Assembly: GCA_030762935.1 (NCBI GenBank)
Contig: CM060891.1
Span: 1,558,501 to 1,622,500 of the forward strand
Direction: 5' to 3'
Origin: Hymenopus coronatus
Lineage: Eukaryota; Arthropoda; Insecta; Mantodea; Hymenopodidae
Length of the DNA stretch: 64,000 nucleotides
Shown here: piece by piece, positions 24,001-34,471 of the stretch
Layout of the letters: every line of letters starts with the position of its first letter
How positions within the stretch are numbered: position 1 is the stretch's first letter
The notes under the pieces: model-generated
The model's database searches: none
The model's input: the letters and a program-made list of their open reading frames with translations, nothing else
What the model was told of the DNA's origin: nothing
Position numbers and translations under genes: made by a program

Positions 24001-25215
24001 CTTGTAACAAAGAGAAAACATGGCCAATAATACTACAGACTTGTAACAAAAAGAATACATGGCCAATAACACTGCAGACTTGTAACAAAGAGAAAACATG
24101 GCCAATAATACTACAGACTTGTAACAAAGAGAAAACATGGCCAATAATACTACAGACTTGTAACAAAGAGACAACATGGCCAATAATACTACAGACTTGT
24201 AACAAAGAGAAAACATGGCCAATAATACTACAGACTTGTAACAAAGAGAAAACATGGCCAATAATACTACAGACTTGTAACAAAGAGACAACATGGCCAA
24301 TAACACTACAGACTTGTAACAAAGAGAAAACATGGCCAATAATACTACAGACTTGTAACAAAGAGAAAACATGGCCAATAATACTACAGACTTGTAACAA
24401 AGAGAAAACATGGCCAGTAACACTACAGACTTGTAAGAAAGAGACAACATGGCCAATAATACTACAGACTTGTAACAAAGAGAAAACATGGCCAATAATA
24501 CTACAGACTTGTAACAAAGAGAAAACATGGCCAGTAACACTACAGACTTGTAAGAAAGAGACAACATGGCCAATAATACTACAGACTTGTAACAAAGAGA
24601 CAACATGGCCAATAACACTACAGACTTGTAACAAAGAGACAACATGGCCAGTAACACTACAGACTTGTAAGAAAGAGAAAACATGGCCAATAATACTACA
24701 GACTTGTAACAAAGAGAAAACATGGCCAATAATACTACAGACTTGTAACAAAGAGAAAACATGGCCAATAATACTACAGACTTGCAACAAAGAGAAAACA
24801 TGGCCAACACTACTACAGACTTGTAACAAAGAGAAAACATGGCCAATAACACTACAGACTTGTAACAAAGAGACAACATGGCCAATAATACTACAGACTT
24901 GTAACAAAGAGAAAACATGGCCATTAATACTACAGACTTGTAACAAAGAGACAACATGGCCAATAACACTACAGACTTGTAACAAAGAGACAACATGGCC
25001 AATAACACTACAGACTTGTAACAAAGAGAAAACATGGCCAATAACACTACAGACCTGTAACAAAGAGAAAACATGGCCAATAATACTACAGACTTGTAAC
25101 AAAGAGAAAACATGGCCAACACTACTACAGACTTGTAACAAAGAGAAAACATGGCCAATAATACTACAGACTTGTAACAAAGAGAAAACATGGCCAACAC
25201 TACTACAGACTTGTA
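18008..25215. repeat. 39-bp minisatellite A, about 185 units
   Basis: The unit is GTAACAAAGAGAAAACATGG followed by CCAATAATACTACAGACTT. Frequent variants are GACAAC for GAAAAC, ACAG for AGAG, AACACT for AATACT, and CCAACACTACT. The plus strand is A-rich (19 of 39). Two minus frames and one plus frame lack stops, giving open frames of up to 1,046 codons with 13-residue periods (for example CYKSVVLLAMFSL). There are single-base insertions at about 21123 and 22060 (TTTAAAAAGAG). Unit order reveals block duplications at offsets of about 937 and 2,966 bp. In the last 2 kb, units lacking TGG (AAAACAAGCC) shorten the period locally. Confidence 0.97.
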
Positions 25216-25514
25216 AAAAATCACAATAACTAGTTTTAAACGTTGTCATTACATCACCAAAAATGAGGTTGTTTCTGGTTCCCGAGTTAGTTGGGGCTGA
25301 AACAACCTGAAAGTGAACTTAAATGCGGGGCAAGCGCAAAGTGACGTTTTTCTTGATGAAGTGAAAAGCGTGTGAGATCGACATGAGTCACTTAAAGCTG
25401 AGAGGTGCCGCCAATATCCAGATAACACCTTCCCGCTTATCAGAAACAAGACACGCGTGCCATGTGCCTCATTAAACCACTCGCCCCTCACGTGCGCGGC
25501 CCGGGTCGGCACTA
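25216..25514. other. Unique, GC-richer spacer
   Basis: Unique sequence to the right of minisatellite A, visibly richer in CpG (ACGTGCGCGGCCCGGGTCGG near 25491) than its surroundings. An 87-codon minus frame covers it without a recognisable domain. It could hold a fragment of a regulatory CpG-rich region or of an unknown repeat; there is no decisive evidence. Confidence 0.35.
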
Positions 25515-26065
25515 CCCTTCACATCACTTTCTCTGCCTTTTATACAAACAAGTTCCCTTACAAAAGCTTATTCTTGTATCTGCTAATCAAGATAAACATT
25601 AACACAAAGTGTCTTATTACCTTGTAAGTAGAAGCGAATACACTAGGATAAAGTGACAGTCAAATCTAATGAAAACTGGTGTTATCAGAAACAAGAGACG
25701 AAACGTCACTTCCTGTGTGAAAAAAGTTAGGTACTTTAACATTGGAATATCTCAGCTCTACATAAAAACGTATATCACATTGTTTGGTCTATGTCTTGCG
25801 GTTTAACCGTTGTTTAAAACTCGTCGACAGGAAAATGCTCTTTACACGTTATTTGTAATCTTTAATACGCAGTATTTTAATCAAAATCGTTAGAACCATT
25901 TTTGAGAAAATCAACATTTTGGAAAACTTGTCCATGTAAAGGGTAGTTGGGGTGATTGCGTGATTTTCTTGAAAATCTTCGTGTCGGATCCTTGAAAGAT
26001 ACTAAACTCAAGTACTAAGTTAGATATTTACTTTTTGAGCAATGCTGTCCATAGACACACACGAA
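25515..26065 (-). mobile_element. Element D, truncated copy
   Basis: It starts near CACATCACTTTCTCTGCC and has blocks AAGATAAACATTAACACAAA, TTTTTGAGAAAATCAACATT, GGGTAGTTGGGGTGATTG and TTTTTGAGCAATGCTGTCC. At about 26066 it joins directly to a fragment in the opposite orientation, leaving no terminus. Confidence 0.75.
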
Positions 26066-26428
26066 CATAGTGTATAGAGAAGGTATTGTATTCCACCCAA
26101 AATTTTGTTACCGAGATTTCACAAGAAATAGACATTTTGGGTCCCCCTCAAGCCAAAAAAAATGTTTTTGGAAAAAGCGTGTGTGTGTGTGTTGGTATTT
26201 AAGTTTGGTATCTTCCAAGGATGCGACACTAAGATTTTTCTGAAAATCCCCGCCCTAACTATCATTTACAGGGAAGAATTTCTCAAAAATGGGTCTAAAG
26301 GTTTTAATTAAATGCTAAGATATTTACATGACTAATGAAATTTGCTGGGAGTAGTCTCTAAAGACGTCTTATCCTGAATCAAAACGCAGATCACAATAAA
26401 ACACAAAATTTATATTCTACACATTTTT
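26066..26428 (+). mobile_element. Element D, 5' fragment
   Basis: It begins inside the terminal hallmark (ATAGTGTATAGAGAAGGTAT) and continues through GATTTCACAAGAAATAGACA, a GTGTGTGTGT tract and TTTCTCAAAAATGGGTCTAA. It stops at TTTATATTCTACACATTTTT, where the next copy starts. Confidence 0.75.
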
Positions 26429-27240
26429 ACTTTCTCTACACATACTATGTACATAGTGTATAGAGAAGATATTGTAATACATCAATATCGAGATTTCACC
26501 GCAAATATATGTTTTCAGACTCCCTGAATACAAAAAAAAGCAGTTTTAGAAAAATGTTCGTTTGTTTGTCTGTCTGTAAGTGTGTGTGTCTGTGGGCAGC
26601 ATAGCTCAAAAACGAAAAGTCCGTTAAAAACCAAACTTGGTAACTTCCAAAGATGCAACACGAACATTTTCAAGAAAATCCCCCCACCCCCACTACCCTT
26701 TACATGGAAAAAAATTCGAAAATGTTGATTTTCTTAAAAATGGCTGCAACAATTTTGATTAAAATCCCTTATATTTAAGATATTTAATTGCCAAATGAAA
26801 TGCATATCTTGAATTTTCTGGGAATAGTCTCTAACGACCTCTTTATTCTGGATGAATTTTATTGAATTTTCTATAATTGGGAAACCGTAAGAGACAGACA
26901 AAAACTCACTACACAAAACATAAATCAGGATAAAACACACACTTTATGCCATTTACATTTTTTCCTGGAGCTGATCGTTTTTGAGATATTCCTTGTTTTT
27001 TGTTTCAGCTTTGAAAACATACTTTTCTCATACAGGAATTTGTCAGTACAAACAAAGGAGCTTCAGTCACATAGCAACCAGCTTGACTATCACTTTAACC
27101 TATGTTACTCCCTTATTTCACGTCTACTTACAAGGAAGCAAGTAATAACACTATTTCTGCTAATTTTTTCTCGATTAGCATGAAGTAAATAGAAGCATTA
27201 GCTTTCTAACAACAATTTGTTGGAGATTTGTAGAGAAAGT
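26429..27240 (+). mobile_element. Element D, full-length reference copy (812 bp)
   Basis: Bounded by ACTTTCTCTAC (26429-26439) and the exact inverted copy GTAGAGAAAGT (27230-27240). In order it holds TATGTACATAGTGTATAGAG, GATTTCACCGCAAATAT, a TGTGTGTGTCTG tract, CATAGCTCAAAAACGAAAAG, a C-rich block (CCCCCCACCCCCACTACCC), TTTTCTTAAAAATGGCTGC, AACCGTAAGAGA, TTCCTTGTTTTTTGTTTCAG, ACCAGCTTGACTATCACTTT and CTTACAAGGAAGCAAGTAAT. No open frame is shared among copies, so this looks like a non-autonomous element. The inverted ends suggest a DNA transposon (MITE-like), but no consistent target duplication was seen. Confidence 0.8.
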
Positions 27241-27264
27241 CATGTGAATGGAACACATGAGATT

Positions 27265-27384
27265 GTTATTCAGGGCGTCTCAAAACATGTATTTCCGGTG
27301 AAATCTCGGTACCGAATTTTTTGGTGCAATCAATACCTTCTCTATACACTATGTACATAGTACGTGTAGAGAAAGTAAAATTGT
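27265..27384 (-). mobile_element. Element D, terminal fragment
   Basis: Only the last 120 bp of the family is present, in reverse orientation: GTATTTCCGGTGAAATCTCG, TTCTCTATACACTATGTACA and the terminus GTAGAGAAAGT. It lies just after the full-length forward copy, so their shared ends form an inverted pair. Confidence 0.8.
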
Positions 27385-27679
27385 ATTGGTAATGGTAAAA
27401 CAGTTACTCGTGGCAGGGTGTTCATATAACAATATTGCCAATATAATAGCACCAAATAGTTTAGAATTTTGAAATAATATACACGTTGTTAGGAAGCGGT
27501 GGTCACATGACGTGCGAGCGCGTGATCTATGAGAGAGAGGTGCTCAGGAATGCGGGCGGCGCATTGATTGATACACAAATGGCAACTAGGTGAACTCTTT
27601 CTATTGTTTTCAACTTTCCCCGCGCATGGCGCCTCACTTGGCGATGTTTCAGTGAAAAAGCTCCCGATATCTCCACGTT
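27385..27679. other. Unique spacer
   Basis: Contains a CpG-containing stretch (GACGTGCGAGCGCGTGATC) and TTTCCCCGCGCATGGCGCC. No frame, RNA gene or repeat is recognised. Confidence 0.35.
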
Positions 27680-28412
27680 AGTTAAACGAGCTTACAGAAA
27701 TACTCTTATTATTGCTTCCTTGTAAGTAGAAGCGAAATAAGGGAGTTCCATAGGTTAAAGTGATAGTCAAAAGCTGGTTGCTATGTGACTCAAGTTCCTT
27801 TGTTTATATGAACACGAGTTGACAAATTCCTGTATCAGAAAAGTAAAAGTTTTTCGAAGCTGAAACCAAAAACAAGGAATATCTAAAAAAAAAAAAAAAA
27901 AAAAAAACAATCAACTACCCGAAAAAAATGTATTTGACATAAATTGTATGTTTTAAAGTACTCTACATTTTTGGTGTGGTAAGTTTTACGGTTTAGCAGT
28001 TATGCAAAATTCCGTAAAGTAGTCTTCAGAGACTATTCCCAGGTATACATTTTATTTGTCCTTAATGTCCCATATTTTAATCAAAATTCTTAGAGCCATT
28101 TTTGAGAAAATCAAAATTTTCGAAAAAAGTTCCATGTAAAGGATAGATGGGGTGGGGGAATTTTCTTGAAAATCTTCGTGTCGCATCCTTGGAAGAAACC
28201 AAACCTAATTACCAAGTTTAGTTTTTAACAGACTTTTCGTTTTTGAGCTATGCTACCCACAAACACACACGGACATTTTTCTAAAAATGCTTCTTTTTTG
28301 GATTCAGGGGGTCTCAAAACATGTATTTCCGGTGAAATCTCGGTGTTGAATTTTTGGGTGTATTACAATACCTTCTCTATTCACTATGTACATAGTACGT
28401 GAAGAGAATGTA
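27680..28412 (-). mobile_element. Element D, near full-length copy with an A-run
   Basis: The right terminus is degenerate (GTGAAGAGAATGT) after the hallmark ACTATGTACATAGTACGTG. The left end is cut at about 27680. A run of more than 20 A at about 27888-27907 sits where other copies read GGAATATCTCAAAAACGATC, showing replication slippage inside the element. Confidence 0.8.
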
Positions 28413-28605
28413 AAAAATCACCTCAATGTTTTTGAATTCAAAACAATATATCTTGGAGACATTTTTGATATCACAAAAATGGTTATTTTACATAAACTGT
28501 GTGGCTACATTTTTTGTGCAGGAAGATTTACAGTTTACAAAATTAAAATAAATAGAATTTTACAAAGTATTCGCACACATTCGTGACATTTCTGAGGTAA
28601 ATATG
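28413..28605. other. No recognised feature
   Basis: AT-rich sequence between element copies. A 66-codon open frame has no motif. Weak resemblance to element D blocks (TTTTTTGTGCAGGAAG) suggests a decayed copy. Confidence 0.3.
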
Positions 28606-29035
28606 TCGTCATGTGTTCCATTCACTCGACTTTCTCTATAAACTATTGCTAAAAGACATTCTTTTATCTACTTCATGCCTATGACGATAATAATGATGTC
28701 GCTGCTGCGCATGAGCAGCAAAAACATGCGCAACTTCCTGTTTATGCATAACGTATTCAAAACGGAGATACTATTTTCCAACAAATTTAACATATAGGTA
28801 CATTTTTATTTGTCATATAAATATCTTTATTGTACGGGATTTTAATGAAAATCGTTAGAGACATTTTTGACAAAATAAACATTTTAGAACAATTTTCCAT
28901 GTAAAGGATGGTTTGGAGTGAGGGGATTTTCCTGAAAATCTTCGACTCGCATCTTTGGAAGATATTTAACTTAAATATCAAGTTTGGTATTTAACGGACT
29001 TTACCTTTTTGAGCTACGCTGCCCACACACAACGT
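28606..29035 (-). mobile_element. Element D copy interrupted by foreign sequence
   Basis: The left end is preserved as TGTGTTCCATTCACTCGACT followed by TTCTCTATAAAC. After about 28680 unrelated sequence (GATGTCGCTGCTGCGCATG) replaces the expected middle. Family sequence resumes at about 28786 (TTTTATTTGTCATATAAATA) and continues to TTTTTGAGCTACGCTGCCC. Confidence 0.7.
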
Positions 29036-29139
29036 GTAATATAATACCTATATGGTAGATGAGGTAATAACGAGAAGAGAGAGGACCGCCGGTCGGCCGC
29101 AGCGTTGCTGTCACTCAGTGTTTAATATTCACCTCCTGT

Positions 29140-30031
29140 ATGAGACCTGAAAACGAACAGTCGGGTAAATATCAAACTTGATATTTAAGTTAAGCAACCC
29201 CCACCCCTTCGCTCAAACTACTGTTTTTAATGAACACTTTCGAACGGTGCCAATAATTTCGATAGAATACCATATATGTAAGATATTTTATGGCAAATAA
29301 AATGTATATCTTGAATTTTCTGGCAATAATATCTTAAGACCTCTTTGCTCTGGATGACCTGGCAAACGTAAGAGATGGACAAAACCGTTTTTTTGTAAAC
29401 GGCTTACTCTCCCCTATTTTAGTACTGACACCCCCTAGGACTTACTGTCTAGGGGTCAGAAGCTTCTTGGGGACCCAACGGCACGAAACCACAGAATGAA
29501 GAACCTGGAACGAGTAGCCAGGCACGAGCAAGAGGAAGCGGATGATATAAAATGTAAGCGAAATGCATAATAGGAAAGGTGATGATGGAGCAATTGGTAG
29601 AATGAGTGGAGGGGGGAACCGAAGGACCGGAGAAAATTCTCCCAGGCGCCACCACTGGACAAAAACTTACAACACAAAAGATATCAAAACATAGCATTTA
29701 TGTCCACTAAATTTTTATGGAGTTTCAACATTTCCAAGATATTTCTGGCTATTAGTGTATATCTAAACCTTTCTCGTTATTGATTTTCGTTTGTTTTACT
29801 CCTGATCGTACAAAGAGAACCAGATTTCAATTTATCGCATAGCTAAACGACGTTTAACCATTTCGACCGTAAACAACACGCTACCGCTGCACCACCGAGG
29901 CGGGCCTTGTACTCCTTGTGCCTATCTACGAGGAGGCAAATAATAAGGCAATTTCTGATAATGTTTATCTTGAAGTGGATAGAAGAATAAGCTTATTAAC
30001 AACTGTTTGTTCATGAATAGATAGAGAAAGT
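29140..30031 (+). mobile_element. Element D copy carrying a 271-bp insertion
   Basis: The start is truncated; the end is ATAGAGAAAGT (30021-30031). Blocks run in forward order (AACGAACAGTCGGGTAAATA, TCTTGAATTTTCTGGCAATA, GTAAGAGATGGACAAAA, then after the insertion ACTTACAACACAAAAGATAT). At about 29866-29905 a minus-strand tRNA A-box-like segment (CGGTGGTGCAGCGGTAGCG) replaces the usual sequence. Confidence 0.75.
29385..29655 (-). mobile_element. 271-bp insertion with 9-bp target duplication
   Basis: TGGACAAAA occurs at 29376-29384 and again at 29656-29664. Uninterrupted element D copies have it once (GATGGACAAAAACTTAC), so this is a target-site duplication around a discrete insertion. The insert starts CCGTTTTTTTG on the plus strand, consistent with a poly-A-like tail on a minus-oriented retroposon. 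Its minus strand begins GTGGTGGCGCCTGGG and has GGTTCCCCCC about 30 bp further on, weakly like A and B boxes. It has open frames in two phases but no recognised protein. A SINE is the best guess. Confidence 0.65.
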
Positions 30032-30308
30032 GATGTGAATCAGTGAGTTGGTATCAAATCATGTTGGCAACACTGGATGAATTGTGTTTTGCAGCAGGAA
30101 CAGTTGACAGTCGCTGTCCCAGTTCACCCATACATTGATTTTATTGGCAACATACAATACAGCGCTCATCCAATAGCGACTCTCTAGTGGTATTCTCTAC
30201 TCATTCCTCTATTCCTGCTGATAGGCTCGCCATGTTGCCTTCCACACTAGCTTACCTCTCATTTGTCACACTCGCATGCCTTTCTCTAACTGCTGTACAA
30301 ACTTCTAC
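30032..30308. other. Unique spacer
   Basis: No element D blocks, open frame of note or RNA structure is recognised. It includes CTCATCCAATAGCGACTCTC and looks single-copy within the window. Confidence 0.35.
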
Positions 30309-31484
30309 ACAATGCTAATCGAGATAAACATTAGCAGAATATTCTTATTACTTGGTTCCTTACAAGTAGAAGGCAACTAAAGGAATGTGATAGTCAAATG
30401 TTTTAAAAGCTGTCATTATGGGATTGTCATTGCAAATCGCTTCTTGGCTTGGCCAGGAGTAGAACAAAAGAAAATCGACATTCGTGTCTGAGAAAAGCAT
30501 AAGTATGTTAAAACTGAAAGCAATAACAAGGAATATCTTGGAAACGGCCAAGTCTACAACATAAAGTGTGTGTTTTAACAACAACTGAAAGCAATAACAA
30601 GGAATATCTTGGAAACGGCCAAGTCTACAACATAAAGTGTGTGTTTTAACAACAACTGAAAGCAATAACAAGGAATATCTTGGAAACGGCCAAGTCTACA
30701 ACATAAAGTGTGTGTTTTAACAACAACTGAAAGCAATAACAAGGAATATCTTGGAAACGGCCAAGTCTGAAACATAAAGTGTGTGTTTTAACAACAACTG
30801 AAAGCAATAACAAGGAATATCTTGGAAACGGCCAAGTCTACAACATAAAGTGTGTGTTTTAACAACAACTGAAAGCAATAACAAGGAATATCTTGGAAAC
30901 GGCCAAGTCTACAACATATAGTGTGTGTTTTAACAACAACTGAAAGCAATAACAAGGAATATCTTGGAAACGGCCAAGTCTACAACATAAAGTGTGTGTT
31001 TTAACAACAACTGAAACCAATAACAAGGAATATCTTGGAAACGGCCAAGTCTACAACATATAGTGTGTGTTTTAACAACAACTGAAAGTTTGTGTTTTTC
31101 TTTATCTCTTATGATTTCTGCAAAACTCAGCCATAAGAAAATTAAAAATGTACATGCCATTTGTGTTGTGAATAACTTTAATATACGGTATTAAAATCAA
31201 AATCGTTTGATTCATTTTTGAGAAAAACAAAATTTTTGAAAAATGTTCCACGTAAAGGGTAGTTTGAGGCGAGGGGATTTTCTTCAAAAACTTATGTCAC
31301 ATCCTTGGAAGATAATAAACTTAAATACCAAATTTTTAGTTTTCGATCTCTGCTGTCCACAGACACACACAGGGATTCAGGGGGGCTCAAAACATGTATT
31401 TCTGGTAAAATCTCGGTATTGAATTTTTGTGTGCAATACAATACCTTCTCTATAGACTATGTACATTGTACGTATGGAGAAAGT
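30309..31484 (-). mobile_element. Element D copy expanded by a 71-bp array
   Basis: The left end is truncated, starting AATGCTAATCGAGATAAACA. The right terminus is TATGGAGAAAGT (31473-31484). Other blocks: ATGTGATAGTCAAATGTTTT near 30386, TTTTTGAGAAAAACAAAATT and GTATTTCTGGTAAAATCTCG. The tandem array at 30514-31081 amplifies the AAGGAATATCT segment that is single-copy in all other copies. Confidence 0.8.
30514..31081. repeat. 71-bp tandem repeat inside element D, eight units
   Basis: Units start CTGAAAGCAATAACAAGGAA at exact 71-bp steps (eight steps from 30514 to 31082). They contain TCTTGGAAACGGCCAAGTCT and AAAGTGTGTGTTTTAACAAC. Differences are single bases, such as ATATAG for ATAAAG. The unit is ordinary element D sequence, so this is a third, independent internal amplification in the family. 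Confidence 0.97.
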
Positions 31485-31555
31485 AAAAAGGTATGAGTAT
31501 TGGGGAATTGAAACCAATAAATAATATGTCGGAAATGGTTAACGCCATAAGAACT

Positions 31556-31780
31556 AACATATCTTATACAGGTGAATAGTAGGGAACAATTTGAGGGTGT
31601 TTATAACGGTGCTAGCTCGCCGAGGAGACGAGGGACCGATCAGTCGCAAACTTTCTAAATCGTGACACACATATCTTATACAGGTGAATATTTAGTAGGG
31701 AACAATAACACATTTCAGGGTGTTTATAACGGTGCTAGCTCGCCGAGGGACCGATCTTTCTAAATCGTGACACACATTAT
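31556..31780. repeat. Imperfect ~112-bp tandem duplication
   Basis: Two copies start ACATATCTTATACAGGTGAA and end TCTAAATCGTGACACACA, sharing ATAACGGTGCTAGCTCGCCG. They differ by small deletions: the second lacks GAGACGA after CGAG and the AGTCGCAAAC part. Part of the unit also occurs at about 187-310. Confidence 0.85.
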
Positions 31781-31837
31781 CTTAATTGCGGATTTGAGTC
31801 TTCAAGTTTAATTTCTCACCTTGAGAAGATCATTTTT

Positions 31838-32674
31838 ACTTTCTCTACAAGTACTATATACATAGTGTATAGAGGAGGTATTGCACTCCACCCAAAAAAT
31901 CGATACCGAGATTTCACCGGAAATATATTTTTAGAGCCCCCTGTATCAAAAAAAAAAAAAAAATAATTTTCAGGAAAACGTCCGTGTGTGTGTCTGTGAA
32001 CACGATAACTCAAAAACGAAAAGTCGGTAAAATACCAAACTTGGTATTTAAGTTTAGTATCTTCCAGGAATGCGACACGAAGATTTTGGGAAAAATACCC
32101 CCATCCCAAACTACCGTTTACATGGAACTTTTTTCGGAAAGTTTGATTTTCTCAAAAATGGCTCTAACGATTTTGATTAAAATATCATATATTAAACATA
32201 TTTACCTGACAAATAAAATGTATATCTTGAATTTTCTGGGAATAGCCTGTGAAAACTAGTTTATTCTTGATGAATTTTACGGAATTTTACATAACTGCTA
32301 AACCATAAGAGATGGAGAAAAACTTACTGCACAAAAAATGTAGAGCACGTTAAAATACATAGTTCATGTTTTATACATTTTTTCATGGAGTTGGTCGTTT
32401 TTGAAATATTCCTTGTTTTTGGTTTCAGCTTTACAAAACATACTTTTCTCATACAGAAATTTGTCAACTCGTGTCCATACAAACAAAGGAACTTCAGTCA
32501 CATAGCAATCAGCTTTTGACTATCACTTTAACCTATGGCACTCCCTTATTTCCCTTGTACTTACAAGGAAGCAAGTAATAAGACTATTCCTGCTAATTTT
32601 TTTCTCGATTAGCATGAAGAAAAAAGAAAAATAAGCTTTTTAACAGTAATTTGTTGCAGAGATGTGGAGAAAGT
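31838..32674 (+). mobile_element. Element D, full-length copy (837 bp)
   Basis: Runs from ACTTTCTCTAC (31838-31848) to GTGGAGAAAGT (32664-32674), followed by the conserved flank CATGTGAATGGAACACATCA. All family blocks are present in order, with an A-run at about 31950. Small open frames of 91-97 codons across it are not shared by other copies. Confidence 0.85.
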
Positions 32675-33042
32675 CATGTGAATGGAACACATCAGATTTT
32701 TTAGTTTAAAGAACCGAAGTGCAAAACCTTACAACTTGGTTTGAGTTATGTATTTGTTTAATAAAACTAAATTTAAATAAAACCATTGTGTTTAAGTTGA
32801 AGCCTGGTAATGCTGCATGAAAACAAAAACGTAGGTTGAAGTTTCAGTGCGATCGAATTTCTTTCCTGCAGTGCAAGGGCAGAGAAAGGTCAACTTTATA
32901 ACGTCTGAGATAAGGAATAATAACGTTCCTAAAAACATCAACAACATAACTTTAGAAAACAGCGATAAAACTGCAAATATTACATCTTAACTGCTGCTAC
33001 AAACATTTGCACTTATTCACTTGTAACGAGATTTACAATTTT
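32675..33042. other. Spacer with second dispersed-repeat fragment
   Basis: About 32912-33022 resembles 357-490 (shared AACATAACTTTAGAAAA, ACTGCAAA and GCTGCTACAAA). The rest is unassigned AT-rich sequence without a recognised gene. Confidence 0.5.
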
Positions 33043-33728
33043 ACTTGCTCTAGCCCGCTTGTAGAATGTACATAATGATTAGAGAAGATATTGTATTCCA
33101 CCCGAAAATTCGATGCAGAGATTTCACCGGAAATATATTTTCGAGGTCCCTGAGTCCAAAAACAGCATTTTTAGAAAAAGGTCCGCGTGTGTTTATGGAT
33201 AGCATAGTTGAAAAACGAAAAGACCGCTAAATGCCAAACTTGGTGTTATCTTCATATCTTCCAAGGATACAACACCAAGATTTTGAAGAAAATTCCTCCC
33301 ACAAACTACCCTTTACATGGACAATATTTGAGATTTTTGTTTTTCTCAAAAATGGCTCTATTGATTTTCATTAATTTACCGTATATACAAAAATAAAATA
33401 TTTGTTCTCAATGAGTTTTGTAGAATTTTGCATAACAGACAAAAACTTGTTGCTAGATCTCGTTAAAACACACAATTTGTGTCAACTGTTTCTGAGATAT
33501 TCCTTGTTGTTGGTTTCAATCTTAAACTTTTCTCACACAGCAAGCATCTCTGTTGTTTTACTGCACGACCACAAAGGACCAGCTTTCATTAGATCACTTT
33601 ATCCTAGTGTATTCCCAAGGAGGCAAGTAATAAGACAATTTCTGTTAATGTTTATCCTGATTAGCATCAAGCAGATAAAAGAGCCATGTTTTGTAAGGAA
33701 AGAGGTTTGAGAATCAGCTAGAGAAAGT
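33043..33728 (+). mobile_element. Element D copy with internal deletions
   Basis: The termini are degenerate: ACTTGCTCTAG at the start and CTAGAGAAAGT at the end. Internal blocks include GATTTCACCGGAAATATATT, CATAGTTGAAAAACGAAAAG, TTTTTCTCAAAAATGGCTCT and GATCACTTTATCCTAGTGTA. It is about 130 bp shorter than the full-length copies. Confidence 0.8.
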
Positions 33729-33741
33729 CATGTGAATGGAA

Positions 33742-34085
33742 CACATCAGATTGTTTGTATATCTCTTACGGTTTATCAGTTATACAAAAGTCATCCAGAG
33801 AATGAAGAAGTCTTCAGAGGCTATTCCCAGAAAATTCAAGACATACATTTTATATGTCAGGTAAAAATATGTTAAACATATATTTTAATGAAAATTGTCA
33901 GAGCCATTTTTGAGAAAATCAAAGTTACGAAAATGTTTGCAAATTTGGGTGAGGATTTTCTTGAAAATGTTCGTATAAAGATGCTAAGCTAAATATCAGC
34001 TAACAGATTTTATTTAACCTGCTACGTCTCATCGGACACGACGAATTTACAAATTTCCTGTGAAAATTCGGTATTGAATTATGGA
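33742..34085 (-). mobile_element. Element D, 3' fragment
   Basis: Reverse-orientation blocks run from TCTCTTACGGTTTATCAGTT through TTTTTGAGAAAATCAAAGTT to AAATTCGGTATTGAATT, ending before the usual terminus. It abuts the forward copy at 33043-33728. Confidence 0.7.
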
Positions 34086-34471
34086 ATATATTTTATGAAG
34101 GTCTTGTATTTAAATAGGAAGAAATTTAAATTATAAAGAAGCATGCGTGTGTTACTCTACAGAATATGTTTATGCGATACCAGCGCCAAAACATATGAAT
34201 AACGCTAGAGTTTTGTTTTATTTCTTGAAGCTGTGTACAGAGAGAACATTAGTGAACCGGTACTCACAGTTTATATGAGGTTAACTAGGTGGTCTGCGAG
34301 TCAGAGCTTTGTGTAAATAACTAATGACGAGTTACGAGCGACTATGTAACATTTTCAGAACTTGGAACACTGTGAGAGCAAGTCCGCATCCTTTTTCATC
34401 CGTTTTTGGGGCTTTATGAAATTACGTTTATAACACATAAAAGGGTGAAATAACCATAACATCTTTTTATT
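34086..34471. other. Unique spacer
   Basis: AT-rich single-copy sequence (TTTATGCGATACCAGCGCC near 34170). No open frame, RNA gene or repeat is recognised. Confidence 0.35.
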
